Translations under genes and position numbers: made by a program
Notes under the pieces: model-generated
What the model was told of the DNA's origin: nothing
Seen by the model: the letters and a program-made list of their open reading frames with translations, nothing else
Databases searched by the model: none
DNA from: Acidobacteriota bacterium
GTDB taxonomy: Bacteria; Acidobacteriota; Terriglobia; UBA7540
NCBI GenBank assembly: GCA_003224635.1
Contig: QHZK01000317.1
Location: 1-10,181 of the forward strand
DNA length: 10,181 nt
Reading direction: 5' to 3'
Part shown: positions 1 through 8,006 of the stretch, one piece after another
How positions within the stretch are numbered: position 1 is the first letter of the stretch
How the letters are laid out: every line of letters begins with the position of its first letter

Positions 1-1793
1 ACGCCAGTGAAGCTAAAAGAGCCTTGAGTCTGGCTGAACAGGTTCTGGCGCTTGATCCCGAAAATGTAAAGCGTACCCGCCTGCAAAACGTGGGCTCCCT
101 TCACCGTACTGAAATCATCCGAAAAGGTCAACTCGCCGTCGCTGGCATCCACAGGCATTGGGTAACTCCCGTATCCTGCCCAGTTTCCGCTGATGGAAAT
201 GCCCGGATTGCGGTTCTTCTGATCCGGGAAAGGCCTCTGGATCGTGAGACCCGAAAGGTATGCCGTGTTGTGGTCCCGGAGCCGAGGTTTGTCATGGGTC
301 TGGACGAAGGTGAACTGGTTGACGGTGCTGGGAGAGATATTGGCGGTGAGTCGGAGCAAAGAATTGATTCCTGTGGTTCCGATCGTCTGGCTGGTTGTCG
401 GCGCGGGATTGGGTCCCCAGGTTAGAGCTGGCGGAGTGTCCGTGACCCTCTCATACGAGACCCGCCCCATCAGGACAAGCCTCGAACCGAAGTAGTGATC
501 GACACGATAGGAGTCGTTCCTCTGGTCGATCCGGTCTACACCCGGGTTGATGAAGTTCAGGAACCCACCCGCCGGGTTGTTCGGAGGTGGCCAGAAGGTG
601 TTCATCAGAAGAACAGCATTCGGATCGAAGCAAGCTGTGTTGAGGTGGGTCGAATCGGGCACACAATCGACGCCGGGATGCTCTGCAGCCATGAAAGTCT
701 GCGACGAAGCGTCAAGCTTCAACCCAGCGGAGGGGAGAGTCGGGCTGTTGGTGAAATCTCCGTTACGCATGGCCTGCGGGATCATGGCCCCGCGCAGCGT
801 TAAGGCCGCGCGCCGGCGACGCCACTCCTCATTTACAAAGAAGAAAGTCTTCTTCCTCTCCGTGTTGTATTTTCCGGGGATGTAAACCGGCCCGCCGATC
901 GCAAACCCAAAGTTATTCTGCTTCAGAGGATCCTTCTCGGTGGCGAAGAAGTTTCTCGCGTCCAAGTGGTCGTTGCGAAGATACTCATACACCGCTCCGT
1001 GGAAGTCCTTGGTCCCCGACTTGGACTCCACCATCACCTGCGCAGAGCCGGCGACGCCGTACTTGGCGCTGTAATTGTCCTTGGTGATGCGAAATTCTGA
1101 AATCGTATCCAACGTGGGCGTGACGTTGATGTTGATGTTATTCCCGGTGTTCATGTTGTAGGCGCCGTCCACCGTGTAGAGGTTGTACTCGCGCCCCAGG
1201 CCATTGATGGAAAGGGGGGTCTCCCCCGTCAGTCCGCCGGAATTGAGCGACCCCCCGCCGACGGATCGGCCGGTAATGGAGGCGCTGTTGACGCCGGGCA
1301 CCAGCAATCCAAGGCCAATAAAATTCCGGCCGTTGAGCAAGAGTTCTTGGACCTGGTTGCCGCCAATGACCCCGCCTGACTCCCCGGTGGAGGTCTCCAC
1401 CTTGACGGCGGCGGCCGCAACCGTAACCTCGCTAACCGCTGTGCCGACTTCCAGCGAAGCGTTCACTGGGACTCGGTCGCCGGGGTCGAGCCGGACGTCG
1501 TGAGCCACGAATGTCTTGAAGCCTTGTGCTTGAATCATCACATCGTAGCTGCCAGCCAGCAGCGCCTCAGCGCTGTAGAAGCCGGAACCGTTCGTTGTTA
1601 CTGTTCGCGCCTGCTGGGTGGCGGTATTGGTTAAGGTGACCTGCGCCTCGGGAACCACTGCTCCGGAGGGATCGCTAACCGTGCCCAGGATTGCACCTGC
1701 GCTCGAGGCCTGCCCCCAAGCCCTGGGCACGCCGAATCCGGCACAGTAAACGAGGCAGAATCCCATCCAGGCGTAGACACTCTTCCTCTTCAT
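1..1793 (-). CDS. Oar-like TonB-dependent receptor, N-terminal part (3' end outside window)
   Basis: The minus-strand frame stays open from an ATG at 1793-1791 to the window edge (597 codons), so the gene is cut off inside its beta-barrel. The start is preceded by AAGGAGGA (1797-1804) at short spacing. Residues 1-28 form a signal peptide ending near AWGQA. Residues 32-120 are a carboxypeptidase-regulatory-like beta-sandwich (GTVSDPSGAVVPEAQV, then a G-S-Y-D-V strand). Residues 145-265 are the TonB plug (VQELLLNGRNF, VPGVNS, TVDGAYN, YSAKYG, SKSGTKDFHG). The rest is barrel sequence with the usual ARNFF and KKTFFFVNEEW blocks. The family sits in the outer membrane and is thought to import large substrates, or act in surface functions, with energy from TonB; the substrate here cannot be read. 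The gene is divergent from receptor 2, with decayed insertion sequences between them. About 400-550 C-terminal residues are probably missing from view. Confidence 0.93.
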   Translation of the reverse strand, partial: MKRKSVYAWMGFCLVYCAGFGVPRAWGQASSAGAILGTVSDPSGAVVPEAQVTLTNTATQQARTVTTNGSGFYSAEALLAGSYDVMIQAQGFKTFVAHDVRLDPGDRVPVNASLEVGTAVSEVTVAAAAVKVETSTGESGGVIGGNQVQELLLNGRNFIGLGLLVPGVNSASITGRSVGGGSLNSGGLTGETPLSINGLGREYNLYTVDGAYNMNTGNNININVTPTLDTISEFRITKDNYSAKYGVAGSAQVMVESKSGTKDFHGAVYEYLRNDHLDARNFFATEKDPLKQNNFGFAIGGPVYIPGKYNTERKKTFFFVNEEWRRRRAALTLRGAMIPQAMRNGDFTNSPTLPSAGLKLDASSQTFMAAEHPGVDCVPDSTHLNTACFDPNAVLLMNTFWPPPNNPAGGFLNFINPGVDRIDQRNDSYRVDHYFGSRLVLMGRVSYERVTDTPPALTWGPNPAPTTSQTIGTTGINSLLRLTANISPSTVNQFTFVQTHDKPRLRDHNTAYLSGLTIQRPFPDQKNRNPGISISGNWAGYGSYPMPVDASDGELTFSDDFSTVKGAHVLQAGTLYIFGIKRQNLFSQTQGSFSFTG

Positions 1794-1796
1794 CGC

Positions 1797-1804
1797 TCCT
1801 CCTT
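1797..1804 (-). promoter_or_regulatory. Shine-Dalgarno of receptor 1
   Basis: On the minus strand AAGGAGGA is followed by GCG and then ATG (1793-1791). The spacing is short, but this is the only good ribosome binding site near a start that also gives a complete signal peptide, so it fixes the start. Confidence 0.7.
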
Positions 1805-1961
1805 CTCATGCTGCGGAACGTACAGAGAGCAGTGTTGGAGTAAGGTCCGAAAGGGCGCCTCCAGCGCATCGCATGGTAAGCAGCCAAGTAAACCCGACGC
1901 AGAATACAAAACAACTAGCAGGAACCTGGCGAAACTCTAGACCTTGGTATTGCCGATGTCA

Positions 1962-1991
1962 AGATATTTTGGCGACAGATATTTTGTCGAC
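1962..1991. repeat. 15-bp tandem direct repeat at the broken end of the IS1595 remnant
   Basis: AGATATTTTGGCGAC (1962-1976) is followed directly by AGATATTTTGTCGAC (1977-1991), 14 of 15 identical. The block is AT-rich compared with its surroundings, is preceded by TGTCA at 1957, and lies where transposase homology stops. Short repeats of this kind occur at the ends of some insertion sequences such as the IS21 family, so a stranded terminus of another element is plausible. The family assignment is inference. Confidence 0.6.
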
Positions 1992-2328
1992 CGATGGGTG
2001 CGACACCTGTCCATCTTCTTGAGCCGCAACTACAATCAGGGCTTTCTTTTCGGTTTGCCGACCTCGCACGCCTTCCTCCAGTCCGCCCAGGTAGGTTCCA
2101 TCGATCTCCACTATCCCGGCCAACCCGATCACACGCCGGCCTGACCACCGCCCGACGGAGCTGGTGAAGCCGAGTCCAGGCCTTTTCGTAACTCCTCAAG
2201 CCCAGCATCCGCTGCATGACCAAGGCGCTGGCGCCGTTCTTCTCGGCGACCACGCACCACGTGGCCTGGAACCACAACCGCAGTGGGCTACGTGTGTCCT
2301 GGAAAATCGTCCCGGCTATGACCGAGGT

Positions 2329-2342
2329 CTGATGACTGATGA
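2329..2342. repeat. 7-bp tandem duplication inside the transposase remnant
   Basis: CTGATGA occurs twice in a row at 2329-2335 and 2336-2342. With a nearby extra G it shifts the reading frame of the IS1595 remnant in its zinc-ribbon region. It looks like a replication-slippage lesion that helped inactivate the gene. Confidence 0.7.
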
Positions 2343-2635
2343 CCGCACCCCAGCATACTGCAGCAGCACCCCGCGCAGCGGCCAATACTTTTCACGGCCA
2401 CAGCGCGGACACCGAAACCTATCGGGCCACCGGAGGCGGAACAGATACTGCCCACAAGCTTCCTCTGCGGCAAAACGGGCTTCAAACTCCGTCAGCTCCC
2501 GAGGGTAATCTTCCACTCAGGCGCCATACTACATCTTGTGGTATCTGAGTCAAGGGAATACCCAGAATGGTCTATTCAGATCGCCCTTGCCGTTACGCGG
2601 GTTCAGCCGTGCCGCACACGGGCGGCTGCAAGCCT

Positions 2636-2853
2636 ATGATCGAAGTAGGCCGCATGCTTAAGCGCCGCTTGGAGAACATCATCATCACCTCCTTGCGCCA
2701 TCGCAATTACGAACGCCACAAGTGAGTCGATGAACTCGAAGATTCAGCGGGTGAAGCACACGCCGCGAGAATTCCGGAACGTCCAGAAACTTCGTCCACG
2801 CGATTTACTTCCACTGCGGCGGCCTGGATCTCGCGCCGTCACCCACTAAATAG
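2636..2853 (+). pseudogene. C-terminal remnant of an ISL3-family transposase
   Basis: Three plus-strand pieces join into the end of an ISL3 (IS204/IS1001/IS1096/IS1165) transposase. They are IEVGRMLKRRLENIII...LRHR (2639-2704), then ITNATSESMNSKIQRVKH and TPREFRNVQ (2706-2786), then NFVHAIYFHCGGLDLAPS to the TAG at 2851-2853. Each junction is explained by one extra A (near 2705 and within 2787-2789). The Glu in ATSESMNSKIQ fits the last catalytic residue of this DDE family. Only about 70 residues of a normally 400-residue protein remain; the rest upstream is missing or unrecognisable. The coordinates cover only the recognisable part. Family recognition is from known C-terminal patterns and is fairly strong. 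Confidence 0.78.
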
Positions 2854-2877
2854 CCGGAAGAGCGCTTAAGAATTGGC

Positions 2878-2906
2878 TTGACATCACATTGACCGCGGAG
2901 TAGCTT
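2878..2906 (+). promoter_or_regulatory. Candidate sigma-70-type promoter of receptor 2
   Basis: A perfect TTGACA (2878-2883), a 17-base spacer and TAGCTT (2901-2906, 3 of 6 matches to TATAAT) lie about 125 bases before the receptor start. It is just downstream of the ISL3 remnant stop codon. The -35 and spacing are ideal and the -10 is weak. Confidence 0.45.
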
Positions 2907-3015
2907 TGCTGTCAGCGTCTGGGTGCAAGATCAGGGGAAGTCTAAGGTTCAGCTAACCGAAACCATTCACGTCGGTCAAAGGTCGGGGTGTGCCTGCGGA
3001 TGAAGCTCGTCAGGC

Positions 3016-3023
3016 AAAGGAGG
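3016..3023 (+). promoter_or_regulatory. Shine-Dalgarno of receptor 2
   Basis: AAAGGAGG ends nine bases before ATG 3033. This decides between that start and GTG 2988 or ATG 3000 further upstream in the same frame, which would put 11-15 extra charged residues before the signal peptide. Confidence 0.75.
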
Positions 3024-3032
3024 CGTGTGACT

Positions 3033-6000
3033 ATGTCTGCGGCGAGAGGAGTGCGTTTGTTCCTTGTTTGTCTCTCGGCGATGAGTGTGTTGGCAGGCGT
3101 GGCGGTCGAGCGACTCAACGCTCAGGTCCTTTACGGTTCAGTGGTAGGCACGGTCACGGACCAGAGCGGGGCCGTCGTGCCGAAAGCCCACATCGTCATC
3201 ACCAATACGGCCACCGGCGTCAAGCGTGAAACGGTCGCGGACGATACGGGTCATTACAGTATCCCGGACGTTCCTCCGGGAGCGTACGATCTGGCAGTCA
3301 GCGCCAGCGGGTTCAGGCCGCTCACCAAAACGAACCTGGAGGTAACGGTCAACACCGTCACTGACGTTGACGCTCAGTTACAAGTGGGAGCCGTCTCGCA
3401 GGAAGTTACGGTCCAAGCTGACGTGGCGGCGCTTCAGACTGAGAAGACCGATGTACACACCGAGCTGAGCGCCACGGCAGTACAGAATCTGCCGTTGAAT
3501 CAGTATCGAAATTTCCAGAGCCTGATCAATTTGGTCCCCGGGGCCACGTCCGGGGCGCAGGCTCAGGGATTCCAAAACGCCATCGCCGACAGTCCGGAGC
3601 GGGCCTTGAGCTTCAACATCAACGGCACGAACCGTAACAACAACAACACCCGGGTGGATGGCGCAACCGACGTCTTCGTCTGGTTGCCTCACCATGCTGT
3701 TTACATCCCGCCCGCGGAGACCGTCCAGGAAGTCAACGTCACGACGGGAAGTTTCGACGCCGAGCAGGGGATGGCGGGCGGCGCGGCCGTCACCGTGGTC
3801 ACCAAGTCGGGCACCAACCAGTTCCACGGTGTGGGCTTCTTGTATAATCAGGACAACGCGCTCCGTGCCCGGCAATTCTTCGAGAGTACACCCCAAAAGG
3901 GCAAGAGCATTCTGAATGACGCGGGCGGCACCCTAGGCGGCCCGATTAGGAAGGACAAGCTGTTTTTTTTCTTTAGTTGGGATGGGACGTTCGAGCGCGA
4001 TAACCGCGGTCTGCTCCAAACTGTGCCCACGGCCGATATTCAAGCCGGAGACTTCACTAAAACGGGCACGACCATTTACGACCCGTCGACAGGCAATTCG
4101 GACGGTACAGGTCGCCAGCCGTTTGCCAACCAGGCTGCCATACCAATCGATCCCGTCGCCGCCAAGATCCTGAACTCTGTCCCCAGTCCCAACAGACCGG
4201 GTTACACCTCGAACTATTTCGCCTCGGCTACCCAGCGACTTAACCGCAACAACTTCGACGGGAAGATCGACTGGAACCGCAACGACAGGCACCGGATTTG
4301 GGGGAAGTACAGTGCGATGAGGTCCCTCTTTCACGGCGTGCCCTCCATGGGCGAGGCGATCGGAGATTGCTTGTGTGACGGAGGTCTGGGAAGTTTTCAC
4401 GATCTCGTCAACCTGGTTACCGTTGGGCACACACTGACCATCTCGCCCAGTTTCATCATCGACGGCACCGTAGGCTTTACCCGCATGACTGAGTTCGGTC
4501 AGCCGCCGGACTTCGGCAAGAATATCGGCCTCGAGGTGCTCGGAATTGCGGGCACGAACGACCCTGTCGATAAGCGCGGCAGCGGGTGGCCCTACTTCGC
4601 CATCAGTGGTTTTGGCAATCTCGGCAATCCCGAGAATTGGAACCCTGCTTACCGGAATGACTGGAGCCTTACCACCTCGCATAATGCGACGAAGCTGCAC
4701 GGTAGGCACGAATTTCGTTTCGGCTTCGACGCGGTCCATCATCACCTGAACCACTGGCAGCCCGAGCTAGGCGCCGGCCCGCGAGGCGAATTCGATTTCG
4801 GCGGCGGCGCAACTGCCCTCAACGGAGGACTTGCTGCTCCCAATCAGTTCAATGCGTTTGCACAGTTCCTGCTCGGCTTGCCGGGTGAACTAGGCGTTAG
4901 CTCCGGCAGCGCCGTGGGGGTCGGCAAGAGCATCCAGTTTTCGAAAATGACCGGCAAGGAATGGCAGTTTGGCTGGTACGTAGGTGATCGCTACCGGATT
5001 ACGCCCAAGCTTACCGCCACGCTGGGATTGCGCTATGAGTATTATCCCTTGATGACGCGCGATCGGACGATCAAGTTCGAGCGCTTTGTCCTAATGCCGA
5101 CCAGATTTTTCTGGGTGGCGTAGGCAGCAACCCGACTCACGTCGGCGTGACGACGAGCAAGAAGCTCTTCGCCCCCCGGTTCGGACTGGCCTACCAGATC
5201 AACCAGGAGACAGTTGTCCGCGCCGGCTTTGGTATCACCTACGATCCTCTGCCGTTGGCGCGGCCTCTGCGCGGCTTTTATCCGCTGACGGTGGGCTCGA
5301 ACTTCGTGGGCGCAAATGGCTTTGTTCCCTTCGGGGCGCTCTCGTCCTCACCACCGGTCGTCCCGGTTCTTCCGTCCGGCCCCAGTCTAGCGTTCGGCAT
5401 ACCCCAGATCTGCTGCCCGGACATCAGCTCAGGCGTGATTACGGTTCCCGGTGCGGCCTCGGTAAGGTCTCCGGGTTCGGGATTGCTGAAGCGTGGCTAC
5501 ATCGAGTCCTGGAATTTCACCCTCGAGAGGAGGCTGCCGGGCAGCTTCGTGACGTCAATCGCTTACGTCGGGACGCAGACGGTTCACCAGTTCGCCGACC
5601 TCAATGTGAACGCGTCGCTGCCTGGGACCGGCGCCGCGGGACAGCCGTTCAACATCGCTCCGTTCAACCGCGGAGCCGACACCAACTATTGGCAAGGCTG
5701 GTTGAACGCCAACTACCACTCCTTGCAGGTTGCGGCCAATCGCCGATTCTCGAACGGGTTGATGATTAAGGGGGCCTACACTTATTCCCGCGCCATCGAC
5801 TGGACGGATGACGACGGCTGGGCAGGGCTCACCTGGAACGATCCGAACATCTTGAAGCGCAACCGGGCGGAGGCCGGCTACAACATCCCCCACATCTTTA
5901 ACGTGGCCTACGTTTATGAGCTTCCCGCCGGCAAGGACAAGAAGTGGGCGAACAGCGGCGGGCTTGCAAGCGCCATCCTGGGCGGATGGCAGGTCAACGG

Positions 6001-6436
6001 TATGTTTAGTTCGTTCCAGGGCGTTCCGTTCACCGTCACGGCGTCCGGGGCCTCGCTGAACTCGAGATTCAATACTCAGACGGCCGACCAGGTCAAGCCA
6101 GTTGTGAAGAAGCTTGGCGGCATTGGGCCGGGCCAGCCTTTCTACGACCCCACAGCGTTCGCGGCGGTTACCGGCGTCCGGTATGGCACTTCCGGTCGAA
6201 ATCTTCTGCGCGGGCCGGGTGTGGTGAATCTGGATTTCGGCTTGTTCCGGCATTTCAAGCTGACCGAGCGACTCGAATTACAACTCCGCGCTGAGGCGTT
6301 CAACTTCTTCAACACACCGCATTTCAATAATCCGAGCACTGGGAACCGCAACCGTAGCTCAGCTAGTTTCCTCCAAATCACCAGCGCGAGGAACGACGAG
6401 CGGCAATTCCGCTTCGCCTTGAGGTTGGCGTTCTGA
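3033..6436 (+). pseudogene. Oar-like TonB-dependent receptor, full length but with one frameshift
   Basis: Two adjoining frames make one receptor: 3033-5123 and the frame ending at TGA 6434-6436. Adding one base near 5088 restores about 1134 residues, normal for this family (GAG CGC TTT G-T CCT AAT becomes E-R-F-D-P-N and runs into ADQIFLGG, KLFAPRFGLAYQI). Residues 1-30 are a signal peptide (cleavage after LNA). Residues 33-120 are a carboxypeptidase-regulatory-like domain (VVGTVTDQSGAVVPKAH). Residues 140-265 are the plug (AVQNLPLNQYRNF, NNNNTRVDGATD, TKSGTNQFHG). The remainder is the barrel, ending in FRFALRLAF with the terminal Phe typical of outer-membrane insertion. Uptake role and substrate are unknown. 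The rest of the frame is intact, so a sequencing error or a very recent mutation is likelier than old decay. A strong terminator follows. Confidence 0.92.
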
Positions 6437-6459
6437 GCCTTCTCTACGCGTTGCTCTAG

Positions 6460-6497
6460 GCGGGCACGGGCGATGAGGTGGTGCCCGCTTTTCGTTT
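6460..6497 (+). terminator. Rho-independent terminator after receptor 2
   Basis: GCGGGCAC (6460-6467) and GTGCCCGC (6481-6488) form a perfect 8-bp GC-rich stem with a 13-base loop, followed directly by TTTTCGTTT (6489-6497). It lies 24 bases after the receptor stop codon. Confidence 0.9.
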
Positions 6498-6601
6498 CCC
6501 AACGACGAATCCGCACTTCGCGTGAACGCCAATCAGTCTCGCCGCTTGAATTCCCTTAGCGGAAACTCGCGTATCCTAGCACGCCGCCGTTCAAATTTTT
6601 G

Positions 6602-6650
6602 TGAAGAATTTATGAAGTAAATATTTTCTACAATCTTCATGAGGTCTTCA
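6602..6650 (-). terminator. Long hairpin overlapping the metallophosphoesterase stop codon
   Basis: TGAAGAATTTATGAAG (6602-6617) and CTTCATGAGGTCTTCA (6635-6650) are inverted copies over 16 bases with 13 exact matches; two of the three differences are G-U pairs when the plus strand is transcribed. The loop has 17 AT-rich bases. The minus-strand arm begins with the TGA stop codon (6650-6648). It may end or stabilise the 3' end of the minus-strand transcript. There is no long T-run after it, so terminator is an inference. Confidence 0.45.
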
Positions 6651-6658
6651 TGAAGACC
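6643..6658. repeat. Perfect 16-bp palindrome
   Basis: GGTCTTCATGAAGACC reads the same on both strands. It overlaps the right arm of the hairpin and spans the end of the metallophosphoesterase coding region, so the two structures would compete in RNA. A dimeric DNA-binding protein could also recognise it; nothing here shows which. Confidence 0.6.
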
Positions 6659-7429
6659 GGCTTATCCGCCTTATCCCGTCGAGGCCGTATTCCCTGTTTC
6701 GCCAAGCGAACCGGTAGTCCCTGGCGATCAAAATCGGGAACCACTGGAACCGGCCGCTCTTTGGCTGGAAGTAAATGACCGAGAAGCCAAGCTGCCAGTT
6801 GGGGCGGCTTACGTAGCTCTGGCGGCGCGCGCACATCGAGGAATTCTCGATCCCCAAAAGGACGCGGCCATCCACGGTAGTCCGCGCATGCGCGCCGAAG
6901 CGATGGGTGTGGCCCTGAAGCAGGCTAACGCCTTTTTCCTCAACCAAAACTTTGGCGGCATACGCTCCGTGCTTCGATACCTTGTCCCAGTGGCCAACGT
7001 ACAGATCGCCCACGCGGATAAAGTTGTTGGTGAATTTGGTGGCCATCTCGTGGCAGGGCGCGTATTCGATTTCGAGTCTTTTCAAATCAAAAATATCCGG
7101 CACCGACACGCCGGGCAGACCGTAAAGCTCTCGTGCGTTCTGAATCAGGTATTTTCGCAGGCGGAACTCGTGGTTGCCTTCGATCCAAGTGATGCGGGCG
7201 CGGGGCAGACTGCGGCGGAACGAGCGCAGGATTTTCTTCCCGGTCTCAATCTCGCGCTTGAAGTCTTTACCGCCGCGCGGCGTGAGGTCGTGGCTTGAAA
7301 TCTCCCAGAAGTCCTGGAAGTCGCCGTTGAGGATGAGCCAGTCGGGGCGCTCGCGGCGCAGAAAGAGTTTGAAAAGCAAAAGCCCCTTTCGTCGTGAAAA
7401 GGAATTTGGAAATCATTGGCGATGACGGC
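6648..7429 (-). pseudogene. Calcineurin-like metallophosphoesterase, frameshifted near its N terminus
   Basis: The main open frame (TTG 7379 to TGA 6650-6648, 243 residues) has the family's metal-binding motifs: NGDFQD (18-23), EGNHEF (67-72), VGHWD (128-132) and GHTHRFG (156-162). The first motif is missing from this frame but is found just upstream in another: VIANDFQIPFHDE, read from 7426 to 7388. One extra base in the C4T3 run at 7383-7389 would join FHDE to KGLLLFKLFLRRERPDW. Upstream of 7429 the joined frame meets TAG (7432-7430), and no ATG, GTG or TTG follows it, so the true start is also damaged or unrecognised. Family members are two-metal phosphoesterases acting on phosphomono- or diesters; the substrate is unknown. 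The size and phage-like or DNA-repair-like head do not allow a finer name. It converges on receptor 2. Confidence 0.85.
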
Positions 7430-7661
7430 CTACTGATAGGGGGAAGTTTTCGTCCGCTGAGTCACCAACTCTCAGTGTGGCAGGTGCATCGAGGAAGGCG
7501 AGGCGGGAGGGTTTGCCGGAATCGGAATCGCCCGTCGGCGGCACATGTCTTTCCCGGCTGAGCAAAGAAAAGGCGAATATGCTTGAGTACTGATATTTGG
7601 CTATCTACGTGTTAATTAACCGATTCCATACGTCTGACTGATAATAAGATAAATCTAGGTG
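7430..7661. other. Intergenic stretch with an AT-rich palindrome
   Basis: No gene is seen. The right half is AT-rich and contains the perfect 10-bp palindrome GTTAATTAAC (7611-7620), about 45 bases upstream of a TTGACA box. It could serve as operator or UP-like sequence for the 95-residue gene. A weak CTGAG/CTCAG stem lies near 7457-7476. Confidence 0.35.
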
Positions 7662-7692
7662 TTGACATGCTGTTGCCCAAGGCGCATAGATA
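7662..7692 (+). promoter_or_regulatory. Candidate promoter of the 95-residue protein gene
   Basis: TTGACA (7662-7667) is a perfect -35. The -10 could be TAGATA (7687-7692, spacer 19) or CATAGA (7685-7690, spacer 17); both are weak. The start codon follows after about 27 bases, giving a short leader. Confidence 0.4.
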
Positions 7693-7718
7693 GCATTCAC
7701 CCGTTTAAGGAGGTTACC

Positions 7719-8006
7719 ATGCCAAGAAATGGAGAGGTGGCGACTCAGTCTGCGCAGGCCACGCGGAGATCTACCCTGCCAGAAATCGACTGGGAGTCAA
7801 TCAACGAGCCGGGCGCTTACGTGGAGCGCGGGAGCGGGGATCTCTATAGGATCCCCAAAGAGGCGCTGGTTCCGGGCGCTTCACCGTGCATCATTAAGGA
7901 GTCTCGAGGCGCGTCGATCTTGACGAAAGTCAGTGACGACCCCTTCGTGACGACGTTCAAAGCGAGACTGCTGGCCGCGCAGCACAACATCGAGCCAAAC
8001 TTCTGA
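7719..8006 (+). CDS. Small hypothetical protein, 95 residues
   Basis: The ATG at 7719 is preceded by TAAGGAGGT (7706-7714), a full anti-16S match, five bases away. This outweighs the in-frame upstream start at 7659. The protein is soluble and slightly acidic, with no signal peptide or membrane segment and a single Cys. The head to about residue 20 (with QSAQATRRST) looks disordered. A compact middle follows, with EIDWESINEPGAYVERGSG, DLYRIPKEALVPGASPCIIK and DDPFVTTFKARLLAAQ. The YVERGSGDLYRIPKEAL part looks like a short beta-hairpin domain. I do not recognise the family and assign no function. It stands alone, with its own promoter-like boxes, and a 388-base spacer separates it from the Hsp20 gene. 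Codon use resembles that of its neighbours, and the strong ribosome binding site supports a real, well-translated gene. Confidence 0.75.
   Translation: MPRNGEVATQSAQATRRSTLPEIDWESINEPGAYVERGSGDLYRIPKEALVPGASPCIIKESRGASILTKVSDDPFVTTFKARLLAAQHNIEPNF

Larger units (their letters stand above)
1958..2516 (-). pseudogene. Decayed IS1595-family transposase
   Basis: Pieces of an IS1595-family (ISXO2-like) DDE transposase can be read in successive minus-strand frames. The first starts at GTG 2516 with a head like YPRELTEFEARFAAEEAC and the first zinc-ribbon pair in FRCPRCGREKYW. The next frame gives HQTSVIAGTIFQDT, SPLRLWFQATW and LGLRSYEKAWTRLHQLRRA. The last gives IVEIDGTYLGGLEEG and KKALIVVAAQEDG, containing the first catalytic Asp. 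Lesions: a second-pair Cys is now Tyr (LLQYAG), an extra G lies in a G-run near 2350, a 7-bp tandem duplication sits at 2329-2342, and another frame change lies near 2115-2121. Homology fades at about 2005, so the remaining catalytic residues are gone. The reading comes from recalled family patterns, not a search. The gene cannot make a working transposase. Confidence 0.85.

Noticed and set aside
24..803. Overlapping plus-strand frames at the left end
   Set aside because: The minus strand here reads as a continuous receptor barrel; the plus frames are short, overlap each other and lack start signals.
3933..4754. Minus-strand open frame of 273 codons within receptor 2
   Set aside because: It is opposite a receptor region with clear domain motifs, has no ribosome binding site or family pattern, and reflects codon bias of the real strand.
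5083..5123. Programmed ribosomal frameshift in receptor 2
   Set aside because: There is no slippery heptamer or Shine-Dalgarno-like stimulator at the junction, and receptors of this family are not known to use recoding.
5555..6253. Minus-strand open frame of 232 codons opposite the receptor barrel
   Set aside because: Same reason: antisense shadow with no recognisable protein content.
7662..7680. Sigma-54 promoter in TTGACATGCTGTTGCCC
   Set aside because: The GG and GC dinucleotides needed at -24 and -12 with correct spacing are absent; a sigma-70-like reading fits better.
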